Assembly: GCA_964561605.1 (NCBI GenBank)
Contig: CAZLQD010000025.1
Span: 181,053-245,052 of the forward strand
Direction: 5' to 3'
Length of the DNA stretch: 64,000 nucleotides
From: JALUZX01 sp964561605
GTDB lineage: Bacteria > Planctomycetota > UBA1135 > JALUZX01
The first letter of the stretch is position 1, and each line of letters opens with the position of its first letter. The notes under the pieces were generated by a model. It was not told the origin of the DNA and made no database searches. It saw only the letters and a list, made by a program, of their open reading frames with translations. Shown piece after piece: positions 16,060-25,122 of the stretch. Both the position numbers and the translations under genes were made by a program.

Positions 16060-17688
16060 TCAGGGCGCCATGTAGGGATACTCGTAGGACCTGGGAGGAT
16101 TGAAGTTCTCCTTGATGGTCCTGGGGGTGACCCACCGGAGGAGATTCAGGTAGGAGCCCGCCTTGTCGTTGGTTCCCGAGGCTCGGCTCCCACCGAAGGG
16201 CTGCCTTCCCACGACGGCTCCCGTGGGCTTGTCGTTGATGTAGAAGTTGCCCGCCGCGTGGCGGAGGACCTTCATGGCCTCCAGGACGGCACCCCTGTCG
16301 TTGGCGAAGATCGCCCCCGTAAGACCGTAGGGGGAGGTGCCGTCGCAGATCTCCAGGGTCTCCCTGTATTCCTTCTCCGGGTAGACGTAGACCGTGAGCA
16401 CGGGCCCGAAGATCTCCTCGGACATGAGCTTGCTCTTGGGGTCCAGGGCCTGGACCACCGTGGGCTGGACGAAGTACCCCTTGGAGTCGTCGTACTCCCC
16501 GCCCAGGAGGATCTTCTCCTGGGAGCTCGTCCTGGCGTAGTCGATGTAGCCCTTGATGTTCTCGAAGGCCGCCTGGTCGATCACGGCCGCCACGAAGGTG
16601 GTGAAGTCCCTCACGTCTCCCATTTTCAAGGAGCGGATCTTGTCGAAGAGGGGAGCCTCGATCTTCTTCCAGAGGGTGTCGGGGATGTAGGCCCGCGATA
16701 CGGCGGAGCACTTCTGTCCCTGGTACTCGAAGGCGCCCCGGATCAGGGCCGTGATCAGGGCCTCTTCGTCGGCCGACGGATGGGCGAAGACGAAGTCCTT
16801 CCCCCCCGTCTCGCCCACGATCCTGGGATAACCCTTGTAGGAGGCGATGTTGGCCCCGATGGTCTTCCACATGGCCTGGAAGACGGCCGTGGACCCGGTG
16901 AAGTGGACCCCCGCCAGGGATGGGTCGCCCAGGACGACGGGTCCCACCTGGCTTCCGGGGCCGGGGATCATGTTGATCACGCCGGGAGGCATTCCCGCTT
17001 CCTCCAGGAGGTCCATCAGGAAGTGGGCCGAGTAGACCGCCGAGGAGGCCGGTTTCCAGACGACCGTGTTCCCCATCAGGGCCGGGGCCGTGGGAAGGTT
17101 TCCGGCGATGGAGGTGAAGTTGAAGGGGGTCACGGCGAAGATGAAGCCTTCCAGGGGACGCTGCTCCACCATGTCCCACTCTCCCCTCGGAGAGAGGGGC
17201 TGGTCGGCCAGGATCTGCTGGGCGTAATAGGGATTGAAGCGCCAGAAGTCGATGAGCTCGCAGGCCGAGTCGATCTCGGCCTGGTTGGGAGTCTTGCTCT
17301 GGCCCAGCATGGTCGCGGCGTTCAGGGTCATCCTGTAGCGCCCGGCCAGGAGCTCGGCCGCTCTCAAGAGGACGGCCGCCCGGGCTTCCCAGGGCCAGGA
17401 GGACCACTCCTTCCAGGCCTGGGAGGCGGCCCGGATCGCCGCCTTCACCTCCTCCGGGCCCGCCTTGTGATACCGGGCCAGGACGTGGCCGTGCTCGTGG
17501 GGACAGACGCAGCGGCCCAGGTTGCCCGTAGTGACCTTCTTCCCCCCGATCCTGAGAGGAATTTCGATCTCCCGGGAGTAGAGCTCTTCCAGCTTCGCCT
17601 TCAGGGCGGCCCGCTCGGGGCTTCCAGGGGCGTAGTCCAGGACCGGCTCGTTCGCCGGCCGGGGAAAGTGGGGGGTCAGAGCTTCCAT
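16060..17688 (-). CDS. L-glutamate gamma-semialdehyde (1-pyrroline-5-carboxylate) dehydrogenase
   Basis: 542 residues, the size of the ALDH4 family. ATG at 17688 with AAGGAGG eight bases upstream. It oxidises glutamate semialdehyde to glutamate with NAD+, the second step of proline catabolism. ALDH signs: AVTPFNFTSIAGNL, VWKPASSAVYSA, HFTGSTAVF, the catalytic glutamate in IVGETGGKD near residue 290, and the nucleophile in YQGQKCSAVSR near residue 325. The C-terminal FGGSRASGTNDKAG block is typical of ALDH4. It is a single-domain enzyme; the proline dehydrogenase partner is not in the window. Confidence 0.93.
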   Translation of the reverse strand: MEALTPHFPRPANEPVLDYAPGSPERAALKAKLEELYSREIEIPLRIGGKKVTTGNLGRCVCPHEHGHVLARYHKAGPEEVKAAIRAASQAWKEWSSWPWEARAAVLLRAAELLAGRYRMTLNAATMLGQSKTPNQAEIDSACELIDFWRFNPYYAQQILADQPLSPRGEWDMVEQRPLEGFIFAVTPFNFTSIAGNLPTAPALMGNTVVWKPASSAVYSAHFLMDLLEEAGMPPGVINMIPGPGSQVGPVVLGDPSLAGVHFTGSTAVFQAMWKTIGANIASYKGYPRIVGETGGKDFVFAHPSADEEALITALIRGAFEYQGQKCSAVSRAYIPDTLWKKIEAPLFDKIRSLKMGDVRDFTTFVAAVIDQAAFENIKGYIDYARTSSQEKILLGGEYDDSKGYFVQPTVVQALDPKSKLMSEEIFGPVLTVYVYPEKEYRETLEICDGTSPYGLTGAIFANDRGAVLEAMKVLRHAAGNFYINDKPTGAVVGRQPFGGSRASGTNDKAGSYLNLLRWVTPRTIKENFNPPRSYEYPYMAP

Positions 17689-17777
17689 GTTCCAAGCCTC
17701 CTTGATCTGGGTCGTTCCAGGGCTCTTCGTTTCCGCCAGGCCCTTACACTCCCGGGGGAGGCTTCTCTTTTCAAGGA

Positions 17778-20546
17778 CTAGCGGCCCACTTTCAGGCGCA
17801 GTCCGGGGGTGGAGCTGTAATAGCCCGGCCCCAGGAGACCTTTCTTGTCCAGGACGAACCACTGGAAGTAGGCCGTGGCCCCCATCAGGGACGGCTCCAT
17901 GGGAATGGGCATGGGAAGGTAGGCCTCTCCTTGGGCTCCGGTTCCGGCGAAACCGGGAACGGCCGGGCCCAGGAGAACCACCTGGCAGGGGCCCACTTCC
18001 AGGGTTCCTTTCAGGGAGGGTGAGGCCAGGAGGATGCCCGCGGACCAGGCCGGGGCGGACTTGAGGCCCACCTGGAAGGCCAGGTTTCCCAGGGTCGGTT
18101 TTCCCTTGGCCTCGATCGACGGGGTCCCATTCGCGCCCGGGCAACCCATTCCGAAGAGCACCACATCGGGCCTGGCGGTGAAGGAAGAGGCCGAGATGTC
18201 CTGGGTGGCGAAGCTCGTAACCAGGGCTTCGTCCCCGCCGTCTCCGTCCAGGTCGGCCGCGGCGATTCCCCGGGGGGCGGCAGAGGGGCAGAAGGGGAAG
18301 GTCCTGGTGAAGGTGCGCTGGGTGGGATTGAGATCCTCCAGGGCGGTTACGGTTCCACGTGCCAGGTCCGCCACGAGGATGTCGGCGAAGCCGTTGCCCG
18401 TCGTGTCTCCCAGGGCGATCTTGAGGAACCCCGTCCCGGTGTAGTAATTCGCTCCCGCCTGGAGAGAGAGACCTTTTGCGCCGAAGAGGATCCTCACCTC
18501 GGAGGGCTTGAGGGGGAGGGAGATCATGGGGGTGAGGCCGGCGACGACGTCGATGTTGCCGTCACGGTCCAGGTCCCGAACGACCAGGTCCGCCTGGATG
18601 GGTGAGGACACGCCCAGGGAGAAGGGCCCGGCCGGCGTGCCTCCCAGGACCCCGGAGTTGTTGGGGGAGAGGTAGATCCCGGGGGAAGATCCGAGCTGGA
18701 GTGTGACGAGATCCAGGTCTCCGTCGCCGTCCATGTCGGCCAGGGCAAGGCAGGTCGGGTCGGAAAGTCCGCCCACCACCGAGGGTGTGCCGGAAGCGTG
18801 GTCGAAGTAGAGGACCTTGCCCGCCAGGAAGGGAGTGCGGGAGACGGCGGCCACCAGGTCGTCCCTGGAGTCCGTTCCCACTTTGCCCGCCGCCAGGGCC
18901 ACCACGGGAACCCCGCAGTTGAGGGTGGCCGTTACGGCAAGGGCGCCCCGGGTGTTCGTGAGAATGGATATGGTCCCGTCGTTGGTGTTGGCCACGGCCA
19001 CGTCGGAATCGCCGTCGCCGTCGAAGTCGCCGGCCGCAAGGCGGCAAGGAGTCCGGCCCACGCTCAGGGTTGAGGGAGGGAGGAAACCTCCCTTTCCGTC
19101 GGAAAGGAGGATCTCGACCTTCCCGGTGTCGTAGGAGGCTGTCACGAGATCGGGGCCGTTCTTTCCGTCCAGGTCGACGGGGAGAACCGCCGCAGGCCTT
19201 CCGGCGAGGTCCCAGGATCGGACGGCGAGGGTCCCCGGCCAGGAGAGGGGGGAGGTGGCGTCCACCTTCCCCGAGACGCCGTCCCCTCCCGGTGCCGAGG
19301 GGCCTCCCTGGGCGCCCCACCAGTTCCAGCGGGCGTCCGCCTGGACGGAACCGGTGTTCCTCACCCCGTAACCCGCATTTCCAAGGAACTTGTTGGACCG
19401 CAGGATGTTGGTGAAATCCCATTGGCCCGTCCCGGCTCCTTCGATGGTCACGCCGTCGGCGTCATAGGTGCCGGGGGTGTTCCCCTTGTAGTTGCCCGAG
19501 AGGCCGGCGAAGGTGTTTCCGAAGATCCGGATCCGTTCGAAGACCTGCCAGGCGGCCCCGGGAGCGGCCTCGAAGTAGACGCCCGAGGCGTCCCTGGTGT
19601 GTTCGAAGCGGTTCCCCGAGAGGTCCAGGTGGGAAAGGCCCCACCGGAAGGTGATCACTCCTTTGCCGGCGGAGGTGGTCCCGCCGAAGGAGTGGTGGAA
19701 CCGGTTGTCCCGGATCACCAGGTCCGTCGGCGGCGGTTCGGTGCCGCTCGAGGCCCTCCCGGGGAGGGAGAAGGAGAGGGCCGTGGCCAGGAAACCCGAG
19801 AAGTCGCACCGCTCCACGAGGAGACCCTTCACCCTGGGCATCTCCAGGCAGGCTCCGGGGGAGGCCGCCGGGGGCTGGTGGTTGAGGAAGGTGCACCCCT
19901 GGATGGCCCAGCCCTCCAGGATCGCCCCCGTTCCGGGGTCGGCCGCGACGGCCGTCCCCCGGAGATTGGAGAAAGTGCATCCCCGGATGGTGACCCTGTC
20001 GGCGTCCCCCTTGACCAGGACGGCGTGGATCTGTCCTCCGCCCCCCAGGTTGCTCCCCTCCAGGAGGAGGTCCGGGCAGGCTCCCACCTGGAGACCCACC
20101 CTTCCCCCCCGGAGGACCAGGTCGTCCAGGGTGGCTCCCGTGGCTCCCGTTTCCAGGACCAGGGGGACGTCGCCTTGGGCGTTGCCTCCCACGAAGAGGC
20201 CGATCTTCCTCAGGGTCACGTCCCGGGCCTGGATCTTGAAGGTCGTTCCCGAGTTGAGGCTGTTCCGCGTCACGTGGGGGCCGGCCCCTTCGAGGGTGAG
20301 GGACTTGGCGATGGTCACCGATTCGGAGTAATCGGCCGGAAGGACACGGACCGTCCCTCCCGTGGAGACCAGGGAGACTCCTTTTCCCAGGGTCTTCACC
20401 GCCGCCGAGGGGCTGGTGCCGGAGTTGGCGTCGGAGCCGTGGATTCCGTCCACGTAGATCGTCGTCTGGGCGCGAATTCCCATTGGGGCGAAGGCCGGGA
20501 GGGCCAGGAGGAGGAAGAGCCCCGTCTTGGATTTCATCGATGCCAT
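17778..20546 (-). CDS. Secreted beta-helix / FG-GAP repeat protein with C-terminal planctomycete-type beta domain
   Basis: About 922 residues from the ATG at 20546 (ATG 20537 also possible). A signal peptide ends at IRAQ. Residues about 25-410 read as a right-handed parallel beta-helix of the DUF1565 type (TIYVDGIHGSDANSG at the start, then turns such as VTIRGCTFSNLRG). Residues about 430-760 hold FG-GAP/VCBS repeats with calcium loops: DLDGKNGPDLV, DFDGDGDSDVAVAN, DMDGDGDLDLVT, DLDRDGNIDVVAG, DLDGDGGDEALV. The last ~125 residues are a separate beta-rich domain shared with neighbours. It is probably a large exported surface or matrix protein; the substrate is unknown. No sorting signal is recognised. 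Confidence 0.85.
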   Translation of the reverse strand: MASMKSKTGLFLLLALPAFAPMGIRAQTTIYVDGIHGSDANSGTSPSAAVKTLGKGVSLVSTGGTVRVLPADYSESVTIAKSLTLEGAGPHVTRNSLNSGTTFKIQARDVTLRKIGLFVGGNAQGDVPLVLETGATGATLDDLVLRGGRVGLQVGACPDLLLEGSNLGGGGQIHAVLVKGDADRVTIRGCTFSNLRGTAVAADPGTGAILEGWAIQGCTFLNHQPPAASPGACLEMPRVKGLLVERCDFSGFLATALSFSLPGRASSGTEPPPTDLVIRDNRFHHSFGGTTSAGKGVITFRWGLSHLDLSGNRFEHTRDASGVYFEAAPGAAWQVFERIRIFGNTFAGLSGNYKGNTPGTYDADGVTIEGAGTGQWDFTNILRSNKFLGNAGYGVRNTGSVQADARWNWWGAQGGPSAPGGDGVSGKVDATSPLSWPGTLAVRSWDLAGRPAAVLPVDLDGKNGPDLVTASYDTGKVEILLSDGKGGFLPPSTLSVGRTPCRLAAGDFDGDGDSDVAVANTNDGTISILTNTRGALAVTATLNCGVPVVALAAGKVGTDSRDDLVAAVSRTPFLAGKVLYFDHASGTPSVVGGLSDPTCLALADMDGDGDLDLVTLQLGSSPGIYLSPNNSGVLGGTPAGPFSLGVSSPIQADLVVRDLDRDGNIDVVAGLTPMISLPLKPSEVRILFGAKGLSLQAGANYYTGTGFLKIALGDTTGNGFADILVADLARGTVTALEDLNPTQRTFTRTFPFCPSAAPRGIAAADLDGDGGDEALVTSFATQDISASSFTARPDVVLFGMGCPGANGTPSIEAKGKPTLGNLAFQVGLKSAPAWSAGILLASPSLKGTLEVGPCQVVLLGPAVPGFAGTGAQGEAYLPMPIPMEPSLMGATAYFQWFVLDKKGLLGPGYYSSTPGLRLKVGR

Positions 20547-20660
20547 GTTCGTCGTTTTCCTCTTTTTCCGGAAAAAGAACGTCCCGGGAGAGGGGCGCAA
20601 CCCAACTCCCTCCTCCTTCGAGGGACCCTGTTCCGCCTCCGGCGGAGCAGAGAGGAATTC

Positions 20661-21833
20661 CTAGTTCCTGATCCCCAGGTCCAGGCCGTTGCTCCCGGAA
20701 AGAACGCCCGGGCCGATGGGACCTGCGGAATCGTAGATGAAGAACTGGAGGTAGACGTGCCCGCCCACCAAGGCAGGGTTGGAGGGGATGGGCATGGGCA
20801 AGGTCAGGCCGCCCTTGGTGTCCAGGAGGGTGGCGAAAGGAATCAGGGGGGAGCCCACTTTCAGGACGCAGCCGCCGCCGAGGGCGACGGAGGCGCTCTT
20901 GGAGCCCGCCACGAGGAGGGCCGGGGCTCCGGCCTTCCCCTGGGTCAGGCTGAGGGCGAAGGAGGCGTTCCCGATCTTGGGCAGGCCCTGGGCGAGGAGC
21001 CTGGGAATCAGGCCTCCCGTTCCAGGACATCCCCCCGTTCCGGGGGTCAGCCATGTGTTCACGACGGAATTGATGAAGGGGATGAAGGCCTTGGTGGCGG
21101 CCAGGTTCCCCGCCTTGGTGGGGTGGGAATCCGTGCCGGCACGATAGGCCTTCCGGAGCATGTTGGGTTCGTTGGGATCGCTGGGGGGATTGGCCAGGAC
21201 GTCGAAGAGGTCGAAGCAGGCGACGTTGTTCAAACCCGTCCTCGTCCGGTAGTCCCTCACCCAGGTCGTGGCCAGCCAGGTGTGGAACTCCCTGGCCCGG
21301 GCCGCCTCGGCCTTGTTGGTCGAGGCGGGATTCAGGGGGGGAGCGGTTACGGCGATGAAGAGGGTGTTGGGATACTTCTGGAAGATCTTGGCGCAGGCCA
21401 GGTATGCAGCCTTGTGGTTCCAGATCGTATGGGCGCAGTTGGTGGGGCTTCCCGGTGCGGTTCCCGTCGACTTGATTCCGCTGTTGGGGAAGCAGGACTT
21501 GAACATGATGATCCGGTTGTACCTTCCCGTCTTGGTGTAGTAGTGGTTGGGATGGTAGTCGAAGGTCCGGATCAGGTTCATCTGGTCCCGGAACTTGGGA
21601 TACCAGTTGCAGACGTCCGTGAGCTGCCCGATGGTGTCCCCGTAGGTCGCATCGTGCACGCGGAAGACGTGCTGGTTCTGCTTGGGATCCTGCAATGCGG
21701 CGCGAAGGCCGTCACGGAGCCAGTTGTTTCCCACCGAATGGTGGATGAAAAGGAAATCGAAATCCCCGGCCGACGCGGTGGGAGCGAAAAGGGAGAGGGT
21801 CACCAGCGAGGCAATGGCGAAAAGGTGTCTCAT
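20661..21833 (-). CDS. Secreted SGNH-hydrolase-like protein with shared C-terminal beta domain
   Basis: 390 residues from the ATG at 21833, with a signal peptide ending near TASA. The N-terminal domain begins FLFIHHSVGNNWL, where the Ser of HHSxGxN takes the place of the SGNH nucleophile. Later it has IIMFKSCFPNSGI, LFIAVTAPPLNP and the terminal GTDSHPTKAG, which supplies the Asp-x-His pair. This is a family usually left as hypothetical or SGNH/GDSL-like, presumably acting on esters or acetylated glycans. The last ~110 residues match the C-terminal domain of the FG-GAP neighbour (LPMPIPSNPALVG...LQFF). It is transcribed divergently from the kelch gene. Confidence 0.78.
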   Translation of the reverse strand: MRHLFAIASLVTLSLFAPTASAGDFDFLFIHHSVGNNWLRDGLRAALQDPKQNQHVFRVHDATYGDTIGQLTDVCNWYPKFRDQMNLIRTFDYHPNHYYTKTGRYNRIIMFKSCFPNSGIKSTGTAPGSPTNCAHTIWNHKAAYLACAKIFQKYPNTLFIAVTAPPLNPASTNKAEAARAREFHTWLATTWVRDYRTRTGLNNVACFDLFDVLANPPSDPNEPNMLRKAYRAGTDSHPTKAGNLAATKAFIPFINSVVNTWLTPGTGGCPGTGGLIPRLLAQGLPKIGNASFALSLTQGKAGAPALLVAGSKSASVALGGGCVLKVGSPLIPFATLLDTKGGLTLPMPIPSNPALVGGHVYLQFFIYDSAGPIGPGVLSGSNGLDLGIRN

Positions 21834-22317
21834 TCCAGGGGTCCTCTCTTCCGGGTTCTTTTGGGGTTTTTGTAATCTTAGTGGCAAATGGACCTTCTTA
21901 GGGCCGCATTTCTCGGAAAAAAACTCCCGATTCCTCTTGGAGGCTCTGATCGGGACAGATCTACTATCGGGAGATGGTGCCATGGAAAAGTAGAAAAGGA
22001 TTGAGAATGCAAGGGGTGGGGTTTCCCCGTGTCGACTCGAGAACAGAAAAGACCGGGAGTGGATATCCCGGAAGGTACCGGAAATCCCAGGATTTCAAAG
22101 TGACCGAGAGTAGCGGGCCCCCCACTTCTTTCAAGGGGGAGAGGTTCCCTCTTCCTCCTTCCTTGGGTTGGTTTGAAACAAATCCCGGCCCAGGAAAGAA
22201 AGGGAGCCGTCCCTCTTACGGGGGACCGGTCCGGAAGCTCCGGAAGTATCGGTTTCCGGTTCCGGGGTCCCGTGAAACAAGGTGTCCGTTTTCCGGTGTC
22301 CGTTCCAGGAGGTGACC
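21834..22317. other. Intergenic region between divergent secreted-protein genes
   Basis: About 480 bases, with lower GC than the genes. It must hold promoters for both the SGNH-like and kelch genes. Weak -10-like sequences are seen (TAAGAT read on the minus strand near 21875, TACTAT on plus near 21961) without good -35 partners. No RNA gene or repeat recognised. Confidence 0.5.
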
Positions 22318-23895
22318 GTGCCTGCTTTCAAGTCGAATTCCTCCCTTTCCTTTCTGTCTCTCACCTTGGGACGTTCCGTGGGAATGGTCCTTGCCGCCGC
22401 CGCCCTGGCCCTGGCATCTCCTTCCTCACCGGCCCAGCTGGATCTAAAGGCCTGGGACGGGACCCTGGGAGGAGCGGTCCGGGTCCGGGTGGAGGGAGCT
22501 CCGGGCACGAAGTTCCTCCTCTTCTTCTCCGCGAAGCCCGGGCCCATTCCCTTGGCCTGGGTGGATCCTTCGGACAGGCGGGTCCTCTCCCTGGGAACGG
22601 ATCTCTTGTGGCTCACCCAGTTGGGATTTCTCGGCCCCTCCGGGGCCGTGGGGTTCGCCCTTCCCGTTCCGAAGGACCCTTTCCTGGCGGGACTCACCCT
22701 CCGGACCCAGGCCCTTTCCTGGCCCGGCAAAGGCAGGATCTTCGGGGATCTCTCCCCCCTGGGGGGCGTGCACCTGTGGTCCAGAGGGACCTGGGAGCCC
22801 CTTTCCGCCAGGTTGCCCATGCCCAGGATCTATGCCCGGGCTTTTTCCTTCCCCGGGAAGGGAGTCCTCCTGGCCGGAGGCGGGACGGGGGCCATGCTGG
22901 CCCTGGTGGCGGGTAAGGAGTCTTTCTGGTTCGACCCCGTGGGGAGGAGTTTCCAGAAAGGTCCTTCCATGAACCAGGCCAGGGGGCTCTTCGGGGCGGC
23001 CTTTCTCAAGGACGGCCGGGTGCTCCTGGCCGGCGGGGTGGACAGGCTCAACGACCCCCAGAACACCCTGGAGATCTTCGATCCCAAGGCAGGCCGCTTC
23101 CTTCCTCTCTCCGCCAGGATGCGCCACAAGCGTTCCATCCACACGGCTACCCTCCTCGCAGGAGGAAAGGTTCTCCTGGCCGGCGGGATCTCGGACATGA
23201 ACGGCCAGCTCAAGGCCTTGGGATCGGTGGTGAAGAGCACGGACCTCTTCGATCCCGGGACGGGGAAGATCCTGGCCGGTCCCGACATGGCCTATCCCAG
23301 GGCCGCCCATTTCGCCCTGCCCCTTCCCGGGGGCAAGGTCCTCCTGGGGGGAGGGGTGAGCTGGAAGTGGGTCGTCTTCCTCAAGGTCCCCTTCGTGACC
23401 AAGACCACGGAAGTCTTCGATCCCTCCACGGGAAAGATTTCCCCTGGGCCCTCCATGAAGGTGGCCCGGGGTTTCTGTTCCACCATCCGTCTCAAGGACG
23501 GCCGGTTCCTTCTCGTTGGCGGCGGGACGGGCGACGTGACCAGCCTGGGGGCGCCGACGGCGACCTGCGAGATCTACGATCCTGCAAAGGGCACCTTCAC
23601 CCTTACGGGCTCCCTGGCCCAGGCCAGGGCAATGGCTGCCCTCTTCCTCCTTCCGGACGGGCGGGTCCTTGCGGCGGGGGGAGTGAAGGGCAACCTCTTC
23701 TCGCCCCTGTCCCTCTCTTCGACGGAGATCTACGATCCTGTCAAGGGGACCTGGAGTCCCGGACCCGCCATGGGGAAGGCCCGGGCGGGAGGGGCGGAAT
23801 GTCTTCTTCCCGACGGGACCTTCCTCCTTGCAGGAGGCGTGGGCGGGGGCCAGAGCGGGGCGGCCCAGAGTTCCCTGGAGGTCTTCCACCCCTGA
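22318..23895 (+). CDS. Secreted kelch-repeat protein
   Basis: 525 residues from the GTG at 22318, with AGGAGG five bases upstream. A signal peptide ends at SSPAQ. Residues about 40-145 form a beta-rich module (GPIPLAWVDPSDRRVLSLG, VPKDPFLAG) of the type shared by neighbouring secreted proteins. From about residue 165 onward there are roughly six kelch blades, each with LLAGG or LLVGG at the strand end and a following ...EIFDPKAG.., DLFDPGTG, EVFDPSTG, EIYDPAKG or EIYDPVKG. Kelch propellers bind proteins or glycans; galactose-oxidase catalytic residues are not evident. It is probably an extracellular binding protein. Confidence 0.83.
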   Translation: MPAFKSNSSLSFLSLTLGRSVGMVLAAAALALASPSSPAQLDLKAWDGTLGGAVRVRVEGAPGTKFLLFFSAKPGPIPLAWVDPSDRRVLSLGTDLLWLTQLGFLGPSGAVGFALPVPKDPFLAGLTLRTQALSWPGKGRIFGDLSPLGGVHLWSRGTWEPLSARLPMPRIYARAFSFPGKGVLLAGGGTGAMLALVAGKESFWFDPVGRSFQKGPSMNQARGLFGAAFLKDGRVLLAGGVDRLNDPQNTLEIFDPKAGRFLPLSARMRHKRSIHTATLLAGGKVLLAGGISDMNGQLKALGSVVKSTDLFDPGTGKILAGPDMAYPRAAHFALPLPGGKVLLGGGVSWKWVVFLKVPFVTKTTEVFDPSTGKISPGPSMKVARGFCSTIRLKDGRFLLVGGGTGDVTSLGAPTATCEIYDPAKGTFTLTGSLAQARAMAALFLLPDGRVLAAGGVKGNLFSPLSLSSTEIYDPVKGTWSPGPAMGKARAGGAECLLPDGTFLLAGGVGGGQSGAAQSSLEVFHP

Positions 23896-24034
23896 AAAGC
23901 CTGCCTGGAAGTCCACCGGATTCCCCGGGCCGGGGGCGTGGGAGAGGCCCGGGTTGCTTCGTGGGGGTAATCTGCTAAGTAAGAAGTACTGTTTCTTCTC
24001 CTTCGGGTGTTTCTTTTCGAAACGGGGTGAAGCC

Positions 24035-25093
24035 ATGAGAACCAAGCGTGCCTGGGTCCTGGGGGGTTCCTTCCTTCTGGCCCTTCTCGGTCCCCTGGGA
24101 GCCCAGACGCCTCCCAATTTCATCGTTCCCAGCGGGAACCCTCCTGTCCGGATGACTTCCGAGCCTTTCGGCAAGGGCCTGGCCCGGTACCAGCAGGTCC
24201 TCTCGGCCCAGGACATCAAGGTGGGTCCGGTGAACCTGAAGCTCATGGCCTTCCGTCCCAACCGGAGTTCCTTCTCCTCCTCCCACAAGCTGGACATGGA
24301 GATCCTTATGGGGAATTCCGCCAAGAACCCCTCGGTGATGAGCACCGTCTTCGCACAGAACGTGAGCGGCGTCCTCTCCACGGTGGTGAAGCGCAGGAAG
24401 ATCACCCTCCCCGCCCTCCCCGGGGCGGGCGGCTTCTCCGTGAAGTTCCCCTTCGACAAGCCCTACCAGTACAACGGGGTCTCCAACATCCTTTATGAAA
24501 TCCGGATCTACGGAAACGATATAGGGAACAAGCCTTTCTTCTACGACCTGGACCTGGCCTTCTCCAAGTACGTCTCCTACGTGGCGAACTACACGAGTCC
24601 CGTGGCGGCCTCGGGGTTCCGCCAGACCGGGCAAGGGCTCCTGACCTACTTCGAATACGGGAAGGCCACGTTTACGTCCTTCGGAAAGGGGTGCAAGGGT
24701 GAGAAGGGCTTCGTTCCCGCCATCGGGAACGTCGGGCTCCCGAGGATCGGTTCGGCCTTCCAGGTGCACGTGGCCAATATCCCCGGTCTCCGCAACGTCT
24801 GGCTCTTCACGGGGAAGTCCAAGACCTCCTGGGGCAAGCTTCCCCTTCCCTTCGATCTCTCTCCCCTGGGGTTCTCCGGGTGCAAGCTTTACACCGACGT
24901 GGTCTTCGTCACCCACTCCCTTTCCCAGGGCGGGACGGGGAACAACGGTTACGCTTTCGTCACCCTCTCCATACCTGCCTTCCCGGGTTTCGCAGGGACC
25001 AAGATCTACTTCCAGTGGATGGTGGAGGCCCGGAGCGTCCCCCCCTGGAACATCGCTTTCAGCAACGCCGCCGAAGCCAGGTTGGACCTCTGA
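24035..25093 (+). CDS. Secreted protein of unknown function with terminal beta domain
   Basis: 352 residues with a signal peptide ending at PLGAQ. The middle (about 40-215) is a beta-rich domain with no family that I recognise (QDIKVGPVNLKLMAFRPN, YQYNGVSNILYEIRIYGND). The C-terminal part, from FGKGCKGEKG on, ends with FVTLSIPAFPGFAGTKIYFQW and matches the module in the neighbouring secreted proteins. It lies about 140 bases after the kelch gene in the same direction and may share regulation with it. Confidence 0.75.
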   Translation: MRTKRAWVLGGSFLLALLGPLGAQTPPNFIVPSGNPPVRMTSEPFGKGLARYQQVLSAQDIKVGPVNLKLMAFRPNRSSFSSSHKLDMEILMGNSAKNPSVMSTVFAQNVSGVLSTVVKRRKITLPALPGAGGFSVKFPFDKPYQYNGVSNILYEIRIYGNDIGNKPFFYDLDLAFSKYVSYVANYTSPVAASGFRQTGQGLLTYFEYGKATFTSFGKGCKGEKGFVPAIGNVGLPRIGSAFQVHVANIPGLRNVWLFTGKSKTSWGKLPLPFDLSPLGFSGCKLYTDVVFVTHSLSQGGTGNNGYAFVTLSIPAFPGFAGTKIYFQWMVEARSVPPWNIAFSNAAEARLDL

Positions 25094-25122
25094 GCCCGGA
25101 GGCGGCCTTCAGCCTCCGGGCT
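25093..25122 (+). terminator. Hairpin between convergent genes (secreted protein and glcF)
   Basis: An 11-base-pair stem, AGCCCGGAGGC/GCCTCCGGGCT, with an eight-base loop. It overlaps the stop of the plus gene and the last codons of glcF on minus. The T run is short (TTTCC), so it is a modest terminator. Confidence 0.5.

Noticed and set aside
19422..21875. Very long plus-strand frame of over 800 codons opposite the FG-GAP and SGNH-like genes
   Set aside because: It is the antisense of two recognisable genes; its translation is low-complexity Gly/Arg/Pro-rich without any domain. Such frames arise from the high GC content.
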